DNA from: Paludibacteraceae bacterium
GTDB lineage: Bacteria; Bacteroidota; Bacteroidia; Bacteroidales; Paludibacteraceae
Length of the DNA stretch: 64,000 bases
NCBI GenBank assembly: GCA_017443145.1
Contig: JAFSPA010000021.1
Coordinates: 1 to 64,000, forward strand
Direction of reading: 5' to 3'
Shown piece by piece: positions 41,595 through 50,714 of this stretch (position 1 is its first letter; each line of letters opens with the position of its first letter). Under the pieces are notes generated by a model that saw nothing but the letters and a program-made list of their open reading frames with translations, was not told the origin of the DNA and searched no databases. A program made the translations under genes and the position numbers.

Positions 41595-43772
41595 ATGAAA
41601 AAATGCATTTTGATTATGGCTTCGATGGCCTTATTATTAGCCGGGTGTGGCGGCAACGGAAGTGGTAGATGCGGTAGTGGTTCAACGGCGACGGACAAAG
41701 CGCCGATCACTAAACCGGAGATAACGATACAAGGTGGTCGTCTGACGCCGGAAGGGCTGTGGGCGATGGGACGTATCGGCAGTGTAGCGTCGGATATAGA
41801 GACCGGCTGGCTGGCGTATACGGTTAGTTACTACAGCGTAGAAGAGAACCGTTCGACGAGTTGGATACGCATATGCGACCCGTTCGACAAAATGAAAGTG
41901 CTGGACGAGTTTGTGGGCTCTGACCCTGCGTGGTTTGGCGGAAGCGGGACTTTGGCGTATATGAAAGGGGGCAAGATGTACTTGCGTTTTAATGGCGAAG
42001 ATGTGGCGGTGGAAGGTGCTGAGAATATCGAGGGATTCTTGTTGTCTCCGATGCGGGATAGAGTGGTGCTGATACAGCCTGTGAAAGCCCATCCGACAAC
42101 GGCAGATAAGTATCCTGACCTGCCTCTGGCAACTGGTCGTGTGGTGACCGATCTGATGTACAAACACTGGGATGAGTGGGTGGACGAAGTGCCACAGCCG
42201 TTTGTCTATGACTTGGAAGTGCGTTATGTAGGCGAAGGGCTGCGTCCTAAGTCGGCGTCCGTTAGCAACGGAACGAATATCCTCGAAGGCACAGCGTTTG
42301 AGTGTCCGATGCGTCCGTTTGGCGGTATAGAACAGTTAGCGTGGAACCCGAATAACAAAGAGATTGCTTATACCTGCCGCAAGAAGACAGGAATGGACTA
42401 TGCCGTTTCGACGAACAGCGATATCTACCTCTACGACGTAGCGACCCGTGCGCAGAAGAATATAACGGCTGAGAATAAGGGCTACGACACGAATCCTGCC
42501 TATTCGCCTAATGGCGAGTGGATAGCGTGGCAGTCGATGGAGCGGGATGGCTATGAGAGTGACGAGAACCGTCTGGCCGTTATGAACCTGCAGACCGGCG
42601 AGAAGAGATACCTTGTTTCAGGATTTGGACAAGCGGTGAGTGAGTTTGCGTGGTACAACGATACGATTCTTCTTTATACGGACGTGTGGAGCGGAACGAT
42701 AGACCTTTATCTGGCTACGTTAGACGGCAACCGCGAGCGGATGACCGAAGGACAGTATGATGTGGTTCTGGGCGACGTGAGCGACCATTATGCTTTCCTG
42801 CTTGGACACTCGATGCGTCAAGCCAATGAGATTTACCGCATGGATATAGAGGCATATCTCAAAGACCCGAGTCGTGACTTCGGACCACGCGGCATCGAAT
42901 GGGAACAGCCGCATAGCGCGCTCGAGGTGGAACTGGACCAACTGACGCATGAGAACGATAATATCTATAAGCAGATTGAGCGTTCGACAGTTGAGCCTCG
43001 CTGGCAAAAGACGACGGACGGAAAAGATATGCTCACGTGGATTATCTATCCGCCGCATTTTGACCCGAGTAAGAAATATCCGACTATCCTCTACTGCGAA
43101 GGTGGCCCGCAGAGTCCTGTATCGCAGTTCTGGTCCTTCCGCTGGAACTTTATGATGATGAGTGCCGGCGATTATATCATCGTGGCGCCCAATCGTCGCG
43201 GTCTGCCGGGCTTCGGCAAAGCGTGGAACGAACAGATATCCGGCGACTACGGGGGACAGTGTATGCGTGATTACCTGAGCGCTATTGATGAGTTCTGCAA
43301 GGAACCGTATGTGGACAAAGACCATCTGGGCTGCGTGGGTGCATCGTTTGGCGGATTCAGCGTCTATTGGCTTGCCGGACACCATAACAAACGCTTCAAG
43401 GCGTTTATTGCGCACGACGGAATCTTCAATCTCGATATGCAATACCTCGAGACCGAAGAGAAATGGTTCACGAACTGGGATTTAGGTGGCGCGTACTGGG
43501 AGAAGAATAACACCATCGCTCAACGCACTTATGCGAACAGCCCGCACCTGTTTGTGGATAAATGGGACACGCCGATACTATGTATCCACGGCGAGAAAGA
43601 CTACCGTATTCTCGCTAACCAAGGGATGGCAGCCTTTGATGCGGCCATCATGCGAGGCGTGCCGGCTGAACTGCTTATCTATCCCGATGAGAACCACTGG
43701 GTACTCAAACCGCAGAACGGCATTCTGTGGCAGCGGACGTTTAGAGAGTGGCTGGATAAGTGGCTAAGGTAG
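41595..43772 (+). CDS. S9 family (prolyl oligopeptidase-like) peptidase, lipoprotein
   Basis: A 725-residue lipoprotein (signal MKKCILIMASMALLLAGC, lipobox LAGC). The N-terminal ~430 residues form a beta-propeller (YDVATRAQKNITAENKGYDTNPAYSPNGEWIAW is typical). The C-terminal ~260 residues form an alpha/beta hydrolase of the S9 type: catalytic Ser in GCVGASFGGFSVYW, Asp in ILCIHGEKDYRI and His in YPDENHWVL. Such enzymes cut dipeptides or oligopeptides; in Bacteroidales, which often use peptides as nutrients, an envelope location facing the periplasm or surface fits. All three catalytic residues are present. Confidence 0.92.
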   Translation: MKKCILIMASMALLLAGCGGNGSGRCGSGSTATDKAPITKPEITIQGGRLTPEGLWAMGRIGSVASDIETGWLAYTVSYYSVEENRSTSWIRICDPFDKMKVLDEFVGSDPAWFGGSGTLAYMKGGKMYLRFNGEDVAVEGAENIEGFLLSPMRDRVVLIQPVKAHPTTADKYPDLPLATGRVVTDLMYKHWDEWVDEVPQPFVYDLEVRYVGEGLRPKSASVSNGTNILEGTAFECPMRPFGGIEQLAWNPNNKEIAYTCRKKTGMDYAVSTNSDIYLYDVATRAQKNITAENKGYDTNPAYSPNGEWIAWQSMERDGYESDENRLAVMNLQTGEKRYLVSGFGQAVSEFAWYNDTILLYTDVWSGTIDLYLATLDGNRERMTEGQYDVVLGDVSDHYAFLLGHSMRQANEIYRMDIEAYLKDPSRDFGPRGIEWEQPHSALEVELDQLTHENDNIYKQIERSTVEPRWQKTTDGKDMLTWIIYPPHFDPSKKYPTILYCEGGPQSPVSQFWSFRWNFMMMSAGDYIIVAPNRRGLPGFGKAWNEQISGDYGGQCMRDYLSAIDEFCKEPYVDKDHLGCVGASFGGFSVYWLAGHHNKRFKAFIAHDGIFNLDMQYLETEEKWFTNWDLGGAYWEKNNTIAQRTYANSPHLFVDKWDTPILCIHGEKDYRILANQGMAAFDAAIMRGVPAELLIYPDENHWVLKPQNGILWQRTFREWLDKWLR

Positions 43773-43807
43773 TTTAGAGTTTAGAGTTTGGTGTTTAGAG
43801 ATTAGAG
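43773..43807. repeat. 7-bp periodic patch in front of a start codon
   Basis: Five units between two genes: GTTTAGA, GTTTAGA, GTTTGGT, GTTTAGA, GATTAGA. The ATG of the thioesterase gene follows two bases later (43809), so the patch supplies its ribosome-binding region. Confidence 0.75.
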
Positions 43808-43808
43808 G

Positions 43809-44540
43809 ATGAAGTATTTTTTTGATTACGAGATTAAGTACCAGGAGGTAGATGCGGCGAAGAGGCTGCGGCTACCGAATATGGAGAACTACCTGTTAGA
43901 AGTGGCAGGTAACATAGCCGATCAACTTGGCTTCGGCATTGTGCGTTTGCATCCTGAACGTAAGACGTGGGTGCTGACACGCTTGTCAATGGTGCTGGAC
44001 TATTTGCCGACGTACCTTGAGCACATGACGATAGAGACATGGATTGAGTCGAACGCACACATGCTCTCAACCCGTGACTTCCGTATTTACATCACAGACA
44101 AAGACGGCAGCCGTCGTCAGATAGGCGAGTGCACATCGCAATGGGCTGTGCTCGACATGGATAAGCGCGAGATAGTTAATATCTTCGATAATCCTATTTT
44201 CGAAGGCGCTATTGATGGAGAGAAGCTCGATATACCCCGCGCTGCGCGTCTCGCTCCTATCACCGAACCGACGGGCGTTGAGACGCATATGGTCCAATAT
44301 ACGGATGTCGATTACAATGAACATTGTAACTCCTGCAAGTACCTCGAGAAAATGGTGAATGTTGCTCGTCCGGACTATCTCGGTCATCGTGTACGGCTGG
44401 ACATCAGCTACCAGCACGAGGCTCGAGTGGGCGAACCGCTTGAGACACGCTATTTAGTGGTGCCTGACGGTATTCAATATCAGCAAATCAACGCGAAAGG
44501 AGAGACAGCCTGTGCGGCTAAGATAACCGTCTATTCGTGA
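43809..44540 (+). CDS. acyl-ACP thioesterase
   Basis: A 243-residue double hot-dog protein of the FatA/FatB type. The first hot dog has EVDAAKRLRLPNMENYLLEVAG and WVLTRLSMVLDYLP; the second has the active-site region YTDVDYNEHCNSCKYLEKMV, in which Asp, Asn, His and a nearby Cys match the catalytic set of plant and bacterial homologues. It releases fatty acids from acyl carrier protein. It follows the peptidase gene by 36 bases and overlaps the convergent rlmH by 10 bases. Length is usual for the bacterial family. Confidence 0.9.
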   Translation: MKYFFDYEIKYQEVDAAKRLRLPNMENYLLEVAGNIADQLGFGIVRLHPERKTWVLTRLSMVLDYLPTYLEHMTIETWIESNAHMLSTRDFRIYITDKDGSRRQIGECTSQWAVLDMDKREIVNIFDNPIFEGAIDGEKLDIPRAARLAPITEPTGVETHMVQYTDVDYNEHCNSCKYLEKMVNVARPDYLGHRVRLDISYQHEARVGEPLETRYLVVPDGIQYQQINAKGETACAAKITVYS

Positions 44541-44959
44541 TGGTAAGGCTCGTGCTTGATAATCGTGCAAGCACGGTAGAGTTGTTCGACAAAGAGTAAG
44601 CGTATCATCTGATGCGAGAAAGTCATCTTCGACAGACTGACCATGCCATCGGCACGGTCGTATACCTCTTGGGTGAAGCCGTACGGACCGCCTACAACAA
44701 AGACCACATCCCGACCGGAATTCATCTTCTTCTGAATGAAATCGGCGAACTCAATCGACCGATACTCCTTGCCGCGCTCGTCCAACAGAATCATCTGCGA
44801 GGACGTTGGTACCGCCTTGAGAATACCCTTGCCGTTATCGTCTGTGATGACCTTAATCTCGAACGGCACATAGTGCTTGAGTCGGGCGCAGTACTCGTCC
44901 GTTAAAGCTATCAACCGCGGGTCGGTCGTTTTACCTACAACCAGTAAAGTAATCTTCAT
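44531..44959 (-). CDS. rlmH: 23S rRNA pseudouridine-1915 N3-methyltransferase
   Basis: A 142-residue SPOUT methyltransferase. It shows LLVVGKT at the N-terminus, LDERGKEYRSIEFADFI, the knot glycines in VFVVGGPYGF, and the conserved C-terminal block LSKMTFSHQMIRLLFVEQLYRA ending in YHHE. It methylates pseudouridine 1915 in helix 69 of 23S rRNA. It is slightly shorter than the usual ~155 residues. It has its own promoter and shares 10 bases with the convergent thioesterase gene. Confidence 0.94.
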   Translation of the reverse strand: MKITLLVVGKTTDPRLIALTDEYCARLKHYVPFEIKVITDDNGKGILKAVPTSSQMILLDERGKEYRSIEFADFIQKKMNSGRDVVFVVGGPYGFTQEVYDRADGMVSLSKMTFSHQMIRLLFVEQLYRACTIIKHEPYHHE

Positions 44960-44976
44960 TTTGCCTTATTTGGCTG

Positions 44977-45007
44977 CAAAAGTACTGCTTTTTGCGCATA
45001 TACGCAA
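44977..45007 (-). promoter_or_regulatory. promoter of rlmH
   Basis: On the minus strand TTGC (45007-45004) and TACTTTTG (44984-44977), ending 17 bases before the ATG at 44959. Confidence 0.7.
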
Positions 45008-45023
45008 GAAAAAACGAAAAATA

Positions 45024-45055
45024 TTTGCATATGTCACAAAAAAGCAGTACTTTTG
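45024..45055 (+). promoter_or_regulatory. promoter of the mla/lpt/LPS operon
   Basis: TTTG at 45024-45027 and TACTTTTG at 45048-45055, spacer 20. The ATG of mlaE follows at 45076. It appears to be the only clear promoter before the sigma-54 site at 55031. Confidence 0.75.
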
Positions 45056-45075
45056 CACGCTAATTGTGTAGTAAG

Positions 45076-45816
45076 ATGAAATTGATTGAGCATATAGGTG
45101 AGTATTTTATACTCATGGGCCGTGTTTTTCGTCGGCCGGATCGCTGGCGTATGTTTGGACGGCAGTTTGTGTTTGAGTTGGACAAACAGGGCCTGCAGTC
45201 TATTCTTATCACGTTGATAGTCAGCGTTTTCATGGGTGCTATCATGACGATGCAGACTAAACTGAACACCAGCAACCCGCTGCTGCCTGTTTATACGACG
45301 GGCTTGGTGACGCGTGACTGTATATTACTCGAGTTCTCTAGCACTATTCTATGCTTGCTGTTGGCGGGTAAGGTGGGAAGTAATATCGCGTCTGAAATTG
45401 GCACGATGCGCATCACCGAACAGATAGATGCTATGGAGATTATGGGTATTAATAGCGCCAACTACCTCATTCTGCCCAAAGTGATTGCATTTATGGTGAT
45501 GATGCCGCTGCTTGTGACTCTGTCGATGGCGATTGGCCTGCTTGGTGGATATATCATCAGTTCCGTGACGGATATCATGACGGTGAGCGAGTACTTGATA
45601 GGTATCCAGTATGCGTTTGTGCCGTTCTACGTGTGGTACTCGTTTATTAAGACGATTGTCTTTGCCTTCGTCATTGCCAGTATGTCGAGTTACTACGGCT
45701 ACTACGCTTACGGCGGTGCACTGGAAGTAGGTAAAGCCAGCACGAAAGCGGTGGTGAACTCAAGTATAGTGATTCTGTTGCTGGACGTAGTATTAACCAA
45801 TTTGATGCTGAACTGA
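45076..45816 (+). CDS. mlaE: MlaE-family ABC permease
   Basis: A 246-residue MlaE/YrbE permease. Typical blocks are QGLQSILITLIVSVFMGAIM, TRDCILLEFSSTILCLLLAGKVG, IASEIGTMRITEQIDAMEIMG and LILPKVIAFMVMMPLLVTLS, with about five membrane helices. With the ATPase of the next gene it moves phospholipids between inner and outer membrane to keep lipid asymmetry. An MlaD-like substrate-binding protein is not adjacent. The start was set at ATG 45076 rather than an in-frame TTG upstream. Its stop overlaps the ATPase start by one base. Confidence 0.93.
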   Translation: MKLIEHIGEYFILMGRVFRRPDRWRMFGRQFVFELDKQGLQSILITLIVSVFMGAIMTMQTKLNTSNPLLPVYTTGLVTRDCILLEFSSTILCLLLAGKVGSNIASEIGTMRITEQIDAMEIMGINSANYLILPKVIAFMVMMPLLVTLSMAIGLLGGYIISSVTDIMTVSEYLIGIQYAFVPFYVWYSFIKTIVFAFVIASMSSYYGYYAYGGALEVGKASTKAVVNSSIVILLLDVVLTNLMLN

Positions 45817-46580
45817 TGATACAAGTTAAGAATATAGTCAAGAGCTTTGAGGGCGTGACGGTGCTGAAAGATATCAGCGCAGACTTCCGTGACGGCGAAG
45901 TGAACATGATCATCGGTCAGTCGGGTTCGGGTAAGACGGTGCTGATGAAAACGATGCTGGGCCTGCATATTCCGGACAGCGGAGAGATATTGCTCACCAG
46001 CGGGCATAACTTGGTGACGTTCGGCGAGAAAGAGATGCGTGCTTACCACCGCGAAGTGGGAACACTGTTCCAAGGTGCGGCGTTGTTTGACTCCCAGACG
46101 GTGTTGGAGAATGTGATGTTCCCGCTGGAGATGTTCTCCTCGATGACGGAAGCGGAGATGCGAGACCGCGCGATTTTCTGCCTGCGCCGTGTGAATATGC
46201 CTGAGCACACGTTTAACCTCATGCCGAGCGAGATAAGCGGCGGACAACAGAAACGTGTGGCAATCGCCCGCGCAATAGTGCTGAACCCGAAGTACTTGTT
46301 CTGCGACGAACCGAACTCAGGTCTTGACCCGAAGACAAGTCTGATTATTGACAAACTGATTCAGGATATTACGCAAGAGTATAATATCTGCACCATCGTC
46401 AATAGCCACGATATGAACTCGATTATGGAGATAGGCGATAATATCGTCTTCCTTAAGAACGGCCTCAAAGAGTGGCAAGGTTCCAGGCACGATATTTGCA
46501 AGAGCGATAACGAGACACTCAACGACTTTGTGTTTGCCTCCGAACTGTTTAAGAAAATTAGAAACGTAGAGAATATATGA
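45816..46580 (+). CDS. mlaF: MlaF-family ABC ATPase
   Basis: A 254-residue ATPase. It has Walker A MIIGQSGSGKTVLMKTMLG near residue 35, Q-loop LFQGAALFDSQTV (the MlaF-type sequence), signature ISGGQQKRVAIARAI, Walker B KYLFCDEPNSGLDP and the switch His in IVNSHDMNSI. The match to MlaF, and the overlap with mlaE, make the pairing secure. It overlaps the next gene (a propeptide-like protein) by 4 bases, so lipid transport and the secreted protease share one transcript. Confidence 0.93.
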   Translation: MIQVKNIVKSFEGVTVLKDISADFRDGEVNMIIGQSGSGKTVLMKTMLGLHIPDSGEILLTSGHNLVTFGEKEMRAYHREVGTLFQGAALFDSQTVLENVMFPLEMFSSMTEAEMRDRAIFCLRRVNMPEHTFNLMPSEISGGQQKRVAIARAIVLNPKYLFCDEPNSGLDPKTSLIIDKLIQDITQEYNICTIVNSHDMNSIMEIGDNIVFLKNGLKEWQGSRHDICKSDNETLNDFVFASELFKKIRNVENI

Positions 46581-46921
46581 AACGAGTATTGATGTTGATA
46601 GCCTTTGTGGCTACAGTCATGCTGGGTGCACAAGCCCAGACCCCAGCCCGCGTACCGGCTTACCGCGGCGTGATTGAGTTTGCACAGCCTAACGGCGACA
46701 CACTACAGCTTTACCTCCGCGGTGACGAGAGAATGCATTTCTCGATGACCCTGGACGGCTGGCAGATTAAAGAGAATGAGGCTGGGTATATGTGCTATGC
46801 CCAACAGAAACGTGACGGCTCTATCGTTGCCAGCCGTAAGGTGGCACATAACGAAGCCGACCGTAAGAAATGCGAGACGCGTTGGCTCAAACGCAAAGGA
46901 ATACGTAAAGTAGTAGCGTGA
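46577..46921 (+). CDS. stand-alone propeptide-like protein related to the M6 protease N-terminus
   Basis: A 114-residue secreted protein (signal MKRVLMLIAFVATVMLGAQAQ). The mature part matches the N-terminal prodomain of the M6 protease encoded next: PAYRGVIEFAQPNGDTLQLYLRGDERMH here against [28 protein letters not shown] there, followed by a WQ-x-A/E-x-E-G segment in both. It ends in a basic tail ([16 protein letters not shown]) and has no protease domain. It overlaps the protease start by 4 bases. It could be an inhibitor or folding helper of the protease, or a remnant of a duplicated protease gene. Confidence 0.75.
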   Translation: MKRVLMLIAFVATVMLGAQAQTPARVPAYRGVIEFAQPNGDTLQLYLRGDERMHFSMTLDGWQIKENEAGYMCYAQQKRDGSIVASRKVAHNEADRKKCETRWLKRKGIRKVVA

Positions 46922-48528
46922 AGAAGAGTGTAGTAACCATAGTAGGTCTTTGCCTCTGCGCGTTAGTGAGTGCAATACCGGCTTATCGTGGTCCGATGAG
47001 TTATCGTCAGCCGGACGGCTCGGAGATAGTGCTCTATCAGCATGGCGATGAGAGCTTCCATTACTTCACGAACGAAGCGGGGCAGTGGATGCAAGCGGAT
47101 GAGCAAGGACACTTCCGCATCGTGCCCTCACTAACAAACGAGCAGATACAGATGCGTCGCGCTGCGAGCGGGTATGCTACGCGCGAACTGCGCCGTGTTC
47201 CTACCGAGACGACTCAGACCGGTGTGGACCGCACACTCTCACCACGCGGACCGATTATCTTGGTCAATTTCCCCGACGCGCAGTTCTGCAGCACACTGGA
47301 TGAGATGAAAGACTGGGCAATGGGCTCTAACTACGATTACCAAGGTGCGACGGGTTCTATTCACCAGTATTTCCAAGACGTGTCGTACGGCAGATACAAC
47401 CTGCAGTTGGATGTGTTTGGGCCGGTGACGGTGGATAATAAGCGCGAGTACTACGGTAAGGATAACGGCCCCGTGGGAGCGGATATGCGTCCGTACGAGT
47501 TGGTCAAGGATGCTTGTACACTGGCAGTTGCCGAGGGAGCGGACTTCAGTAAATACGATGCCGACAACGACGGCTACGTGGACTGGGTAGTGATTCTCTA
47601 TGCGGGCAAAGGTCAGGCGGATGGTGGTGCCGACTATACCATCTGGCCACATCAGTACGACCTGCATAATACGGGTTCGACCTTTAAAATACACGGTAAG
47701 ACCCTTGACCACTACTGCATGCTGTGCGAACTGAACGGGCAGACCGGCGAGCGTGGCGGTATCGGTGTGTTCGTGCACGAGTTTAGTCACGTCATGGGCC
47801 TGCCCGACCTTTATGTAACATCGGATGACGGACATTGGAAGACCTTGGGCATGTGGGATATCATGGACTACGGACCGTATAACAACGACAGCAAGACTCC
47901 TCCTGCCTACTCGGCGTACGAACGCTGGTTCATGGGCTGGTTGTCTCCGACACTGATTAACTCCGCCGCTACGATAGTGCTGCCAGATATTAATAAGAAC
48001 GGCGCTGCGGCGTATATCACGGAGCAAGCCGTAGAGATAGAGAGTGGACTCAGACCGAGACCGGAGTGCTATATCTTAGAGAACAGGCAGCAGACCGGAT
48101 GGGATCAGTACCTGCCGGGACATGGTCTGCTGATAACGCGAATACTATACTCCTACAATAAGTGGAAAGGTAATACAGTGAATAATACCGAAACGACGTT
48201 GGGCGTGGATATTATAGAGGCTGACGGCTCAGCGCCGGAGTATAATAAGTGGAACAGAGATAACGGCTACTTCGGTAAGGCTACTGATGCGTACCCTGCT
48301 GGCTCGACGACCTTCACTGCGTTCTCGAACTACGAGATAACGGATATTACGGAGCATAGCCGCCGCATCTATTTCAAGGTGAATGGCGGTGGTGACCCGA
48401 TAGTGATTGAATCGATAGAACGCGTGGAACAACAGAAGGCTTCGACTATCAAATGGCTGCGTAACGGACAGATTGTTATCCGTCGCGGCGAAGAATTATA
48501 CGATATTAGCGGCAAACGTATACAATGA
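46918..48528 (+). CDS. M6 family (immune inhibitor A-like) metalloprotease with C-terminal tag
   Basis: A 536-residue secreted protease starting at GTG 46918. Signal peptide ([19 protein letters not shown]), prodomain ([18 protein letters not shown]...), then the catalytic domain: [33 protein letters not shown], a calcium-site-like [19 protein letters not shown], and the zinc motif [14 protein letters not shown] with both His and the Glu. MWDIMDYG follows as expected for the metzincin-like turn. The end ([19 protein letters not shown]..., GKRIQ) is the shared tag. It probably acts at the cell surface or outside the cell on host or dietary protein. Confidence 0.92.
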   Translation: MKKSVVTIVGLCLCALVSAIPAYRGPMSYRQPDGSEIVLYQHGDESFHYFTNEAGQWMQADEQGHFRIVPSLTNEQIQMRRAASGYATRELRRVPTETTQTGVDRTLSPRGPIILVNFPDAQFCSTLDEMKDWAMGSNYDYQGATGSIHQYFQDVSYGRYNLQLDVFGPVTVDNKREYYGKDNGPVGADMRPYELVKDACTLAVAEGADFSKYDADNDGYVDWVVILYAGKGQADGGADYTIWPHQYDLHNTGSTFKIHGKTLDHYCMLCELNGQTGERGGIGVFVHEFSHVMGLPDLYVTSDDGHWKTLGMWDIMDYGPYNNDSKTPPAYSAYERWFMGWLSPTLINSAATIVLPDINKNGAAAYITEQAVEIESGLRPRPECYILENRQQTGWDQYLPGHGLLITRILYSYNKWKGNTVNNTETTLGVDIIEADGSAPEYNKWNRDNGYFGKATDAYPAGSTTFTAFSNYEITDITEHSRRIYFKVNGGGDPIVIESIERVEQQKASTIKWLRNGQIVIRRGEELYDISGKRIQ

Positions 48529-49286
48529 AGATAATCTCTTATAACCTCAACGGTATCCGCAGTGCCATCAGCAAAGGTCTGCTGGAGTGGCTGCATCAGG
48601 AAGACCCGGACGTGTTCTGCATCCAAGAGAGCAAAGCCCAGCCCGAGCAGATAGATGTGCTGCAGATGCAAGAACTCGGATACCACAGTTACATCCATTC
48701 GGCGGAGAAGAAAGGCTACTCGGGCGTGTGCATCTTCTCCAAAGAGGTGCCCGACAAAGTGGTGGCGGGGATGGGTATCCCGCGTTACGACAGCGAAGGA
48801 CGAGTGCTCCGTGCTGACTTCGGCGAGATAACAGTCGTGTGCGTGTATATCCCCAGTGGCACGACAGGCGATATCCGCCAGGCGGTGAAAATGGACTTCC
48901 TCGAGGACTTCTTGGTGTGGATAACCGAGTTGCGCAAAGAGCGACCAAATCTCGTCATTTGCGGCGACTATAACATCTGCCATAAGCCCATCGATATCAA
49001 CCACCCCGAACGACAAGTGGGCGTGAGTGGATTCCTGCCTGAAGAGCGCGAGTGGATGGACCGCTGGGAAGCGTCGGGACTGGTGGATACATTCCGTATG
49101 TTCGACCCCTCGCCTGAGAAATACAGTTGGTGGAGTTACCGTTTCGGTGCCCGTGAGCGTAACGCAGGATGGCGCATCGACTACGCTTGGATAACGGAGA
49201 GCTTGAGAAATCGCGTTTACAACGCACGAATATATAACGAGGTCGTGCACAGCGACCATTGTCCAATAGGTGTATGGATAAACTGA
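48525..49286 (+). CDS. xth: exodeoxyribonuclease III
   Basis: A 253-residue AP endonuclease/3' exonuclease of the ExoIII family. Catalytic motifs are visible: [15 protein letters not shown] (Asn), [11 protein letters not shown] (metal-binding Glu), [24 protein letters not shown] (Asp/Asn), [11 protein letters not shown] and the final [10 protein letters not shown] (Asp-His). It repairs abasic sites and 3' ends. Its ATG overlaps the protease stop (ATGA) and its own 3' end overlaps lptB by 13 bases, so a DNA repair gene sits inside an envelope operon. Confidence 0.96.
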   Translation: MKIISYNLNGIRSAISKGLLEWLHQEDPDVFCIQESKAQPEQIDVLQMQELGYHSYIHSAEKKGYSGVCIFSKEVPDKVVAGMGIPRYDSEGRVLRADFGEITVVCVYIPSGTTGDIRQAVKMDFLEDFLVWITELRKERPNLVICGDYNICHKPIDINHPERQVGVSGFLPEEREWMDRWEASGLVDTFRMFDPSPEKYSWWSYRFGARERNAGWRIDYAWITESLRNRVYNARIYNEVVHSDHCPIGVWIN

Positions 49287-50026
49287 GAACAGAACATTTA
49301 TTTAAAAAATACGGCAAGCGAACGGTCGTTAACGATGTCAGTATTCACTTGGAGCAAGGTGAGATAGTCGGTCTGCTTGGGCCTAACGGAGCCGGTAAGA
49401 CGACCACGTTCTACATGACTGTAGGTCTTATCACTGCCAACAGCGGTAAGATCTTCCTCAATGACCAGGAGATAACAGCGCTGCCGATGTACAAGCGTGC
49501 CCAGTTAGGTATCGGTTACCTGCCGCAAGAGGCCAGCGTCTTCCGTAAGATGACGGTGGAGGATAACCTGCGTGCGGTACTCGAGATGACGAAGTTCACC
49601 AAAGAGTATCAGGAGCAGAAAGTGGAGCAACTCATTCAGGAGTTCAACCTCAATCACGTGCGCAAGAACCTCGGTGACCGTCTCAGCGGTGGTGAGCGCC
49701 GTCGTACGGAGATTGCCCGCTGCTTGGCTATTGAACCTAAGTTCGTTATGCTCGACGAGCCATTCGCCGGTGTGGACCCCATAGCCGTTCAGGAGATACA
49801 AGATGTTGTATGGCGCCTCAAGAGTAAGAATATCGGTATCCTTATCACCGACCACAATGTAGACGAGACCCTGATGATTACCGACCGCGCGTATCTGCTG
49901 TTCGAAGGTAAGATCCTCTTCCACGGCACGCCGGAAGAGCTGGCAGCTAACCCTATTGTGCGCAAGAACTACTTAGGACGTGACTTTGAATTGAAGAGAA
50001 AATCCCACGAGGCCAATGAAGAGTAA
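49274..50026 (+). CDS. lptB: lipopolysaccharide export ABC ATPase LptB
   Basis: A 250-residue ATPase: [20 protein letters not shown], Walker [20 protein letters not shown], the LptB-type Q-loop region [19 protein letters not shown], signature [16 protein letters not shown], Walker [17 protein letters not shown] and switch region [10 protein letters not shown]. It drives LPS transport from the inner membrane with LptF/G, which are not in the window. The start was set at ATG 49274; an in-frame TTG upstream is less likely. It overlaps xth and the following glycosyltransferase gene. Confidence 0.96.
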   Translation: MDKLRTEHLFKKYGKRTVVNDVSIHLEQGEIVGLLGPNGAGKTTTFYMTVGLITANSGKIFLNDQEITALPMYKRAQLGIGYLPQEASVFRKMTVEDNLRAVLEMTKFTKEYQEQKVEQLIQEFNLNHVRKNLGDRLSGGERRRTEIARCLAIEPKFVMLDEPFAGVDPIAVQEIQDVVWRLKSKNIGILITDHNVDETLMITDRAYLLFEGKILFHGTPEELAANPIVRKNYLGRDFELKRKSHEANEE

Positions 50027-50714
50027 TCTCTATGTCATAATGCCCGTCAAGGACTCGATAGAGACAGCCGAACAGGCTATCCGAGCTATCGTATCGAGTG
50101 GTCACACCCTCACCGTCTTTGATGATAACTCCACCGCCGAGACCGCAGCACTGTTAGACCAGTTGGCAAGCGAGCTGAAGATAGGTGTAGTGCATGTGGG
50201 ACAACTCATTGACCATCCGTCACCTAACTACCGTTGGGTGCTGATTACCGCGCAGCGTGAGTGCCTTGAGACGAACCGTCATCTTGTCGTTGTAGAGAGT
50301 GACGTCATTGTGCGACCCGTTACTTTAGACCGCCTCGCTGCGGCTGTAGAACCGAAAGTGGGAATGGTAGCGGCTGTGACGCATGATGCCGAAGGACAGG
50401 TGAATTTCCCGTACGAGTACGCCAAGCGTATTCACGCGGACGGCGTGTGCATGAAGCGGTTCTCGTTCTGCTGCACACTGCTCACCAACACATTCCTCCG
50501 CGCTTACGACTTCGAACAACTCAATCCCGAGAAGAACTGGTACGATGTGCATATCAGCCATATGTCGGTTAAGTTGGGCTTTGACAATATCCTGCAAGTA
50601 ACGAATTCTGTGCTGCATAAACCGCACTCCAGCCGGCCGTGGAAGCAACTCAAATATACGAATCCGCTGCTGTACTACTGGCGCAAACTTACTCAACACA
50701 AAGATAAGATATGA
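50016..50714 (+). CDS. family 2-like glycosyltransferase
   Basis: A 232-residue protein with a GT-A fold start ([22 protein letters not shown]), a substrate-binding acidic region (LTVFDDNST) and a DxD-like motif in [14 protein letters not shown]. It lacks a membrane helix. The C-terminal part ([33 protein letters not shown]) is consistent with a short cytoplasmic glycosyltransferase. Its position between lptB and a second glycosyltransferase/O-antigen ligase gene suggests it adds a sugar to the lipopolysaccharide core. It overlaps neighbours on both sides. Confidence 0.75.
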   Translation: MKSNLYVIMPVKDSIETAEQAIRAIVSSGHTLTVFDDNSTAETAALLDQLASELKIGVVHVGQLIDHPSPNYRWVLITAQRECLETNRHLVVVESDVIVRPVTLDRLAAAVEPKVGMVAAVTHDAEGQVNFPYEYAKRIHADGVCMKRFSFCCTLLTNTFLRAYDFEQLNPEKNWYDVHISHMSVKLGFDNILQVTNSVLHKPHSSRPWKQLKYTNPLLYYWRKLTQHKDKI

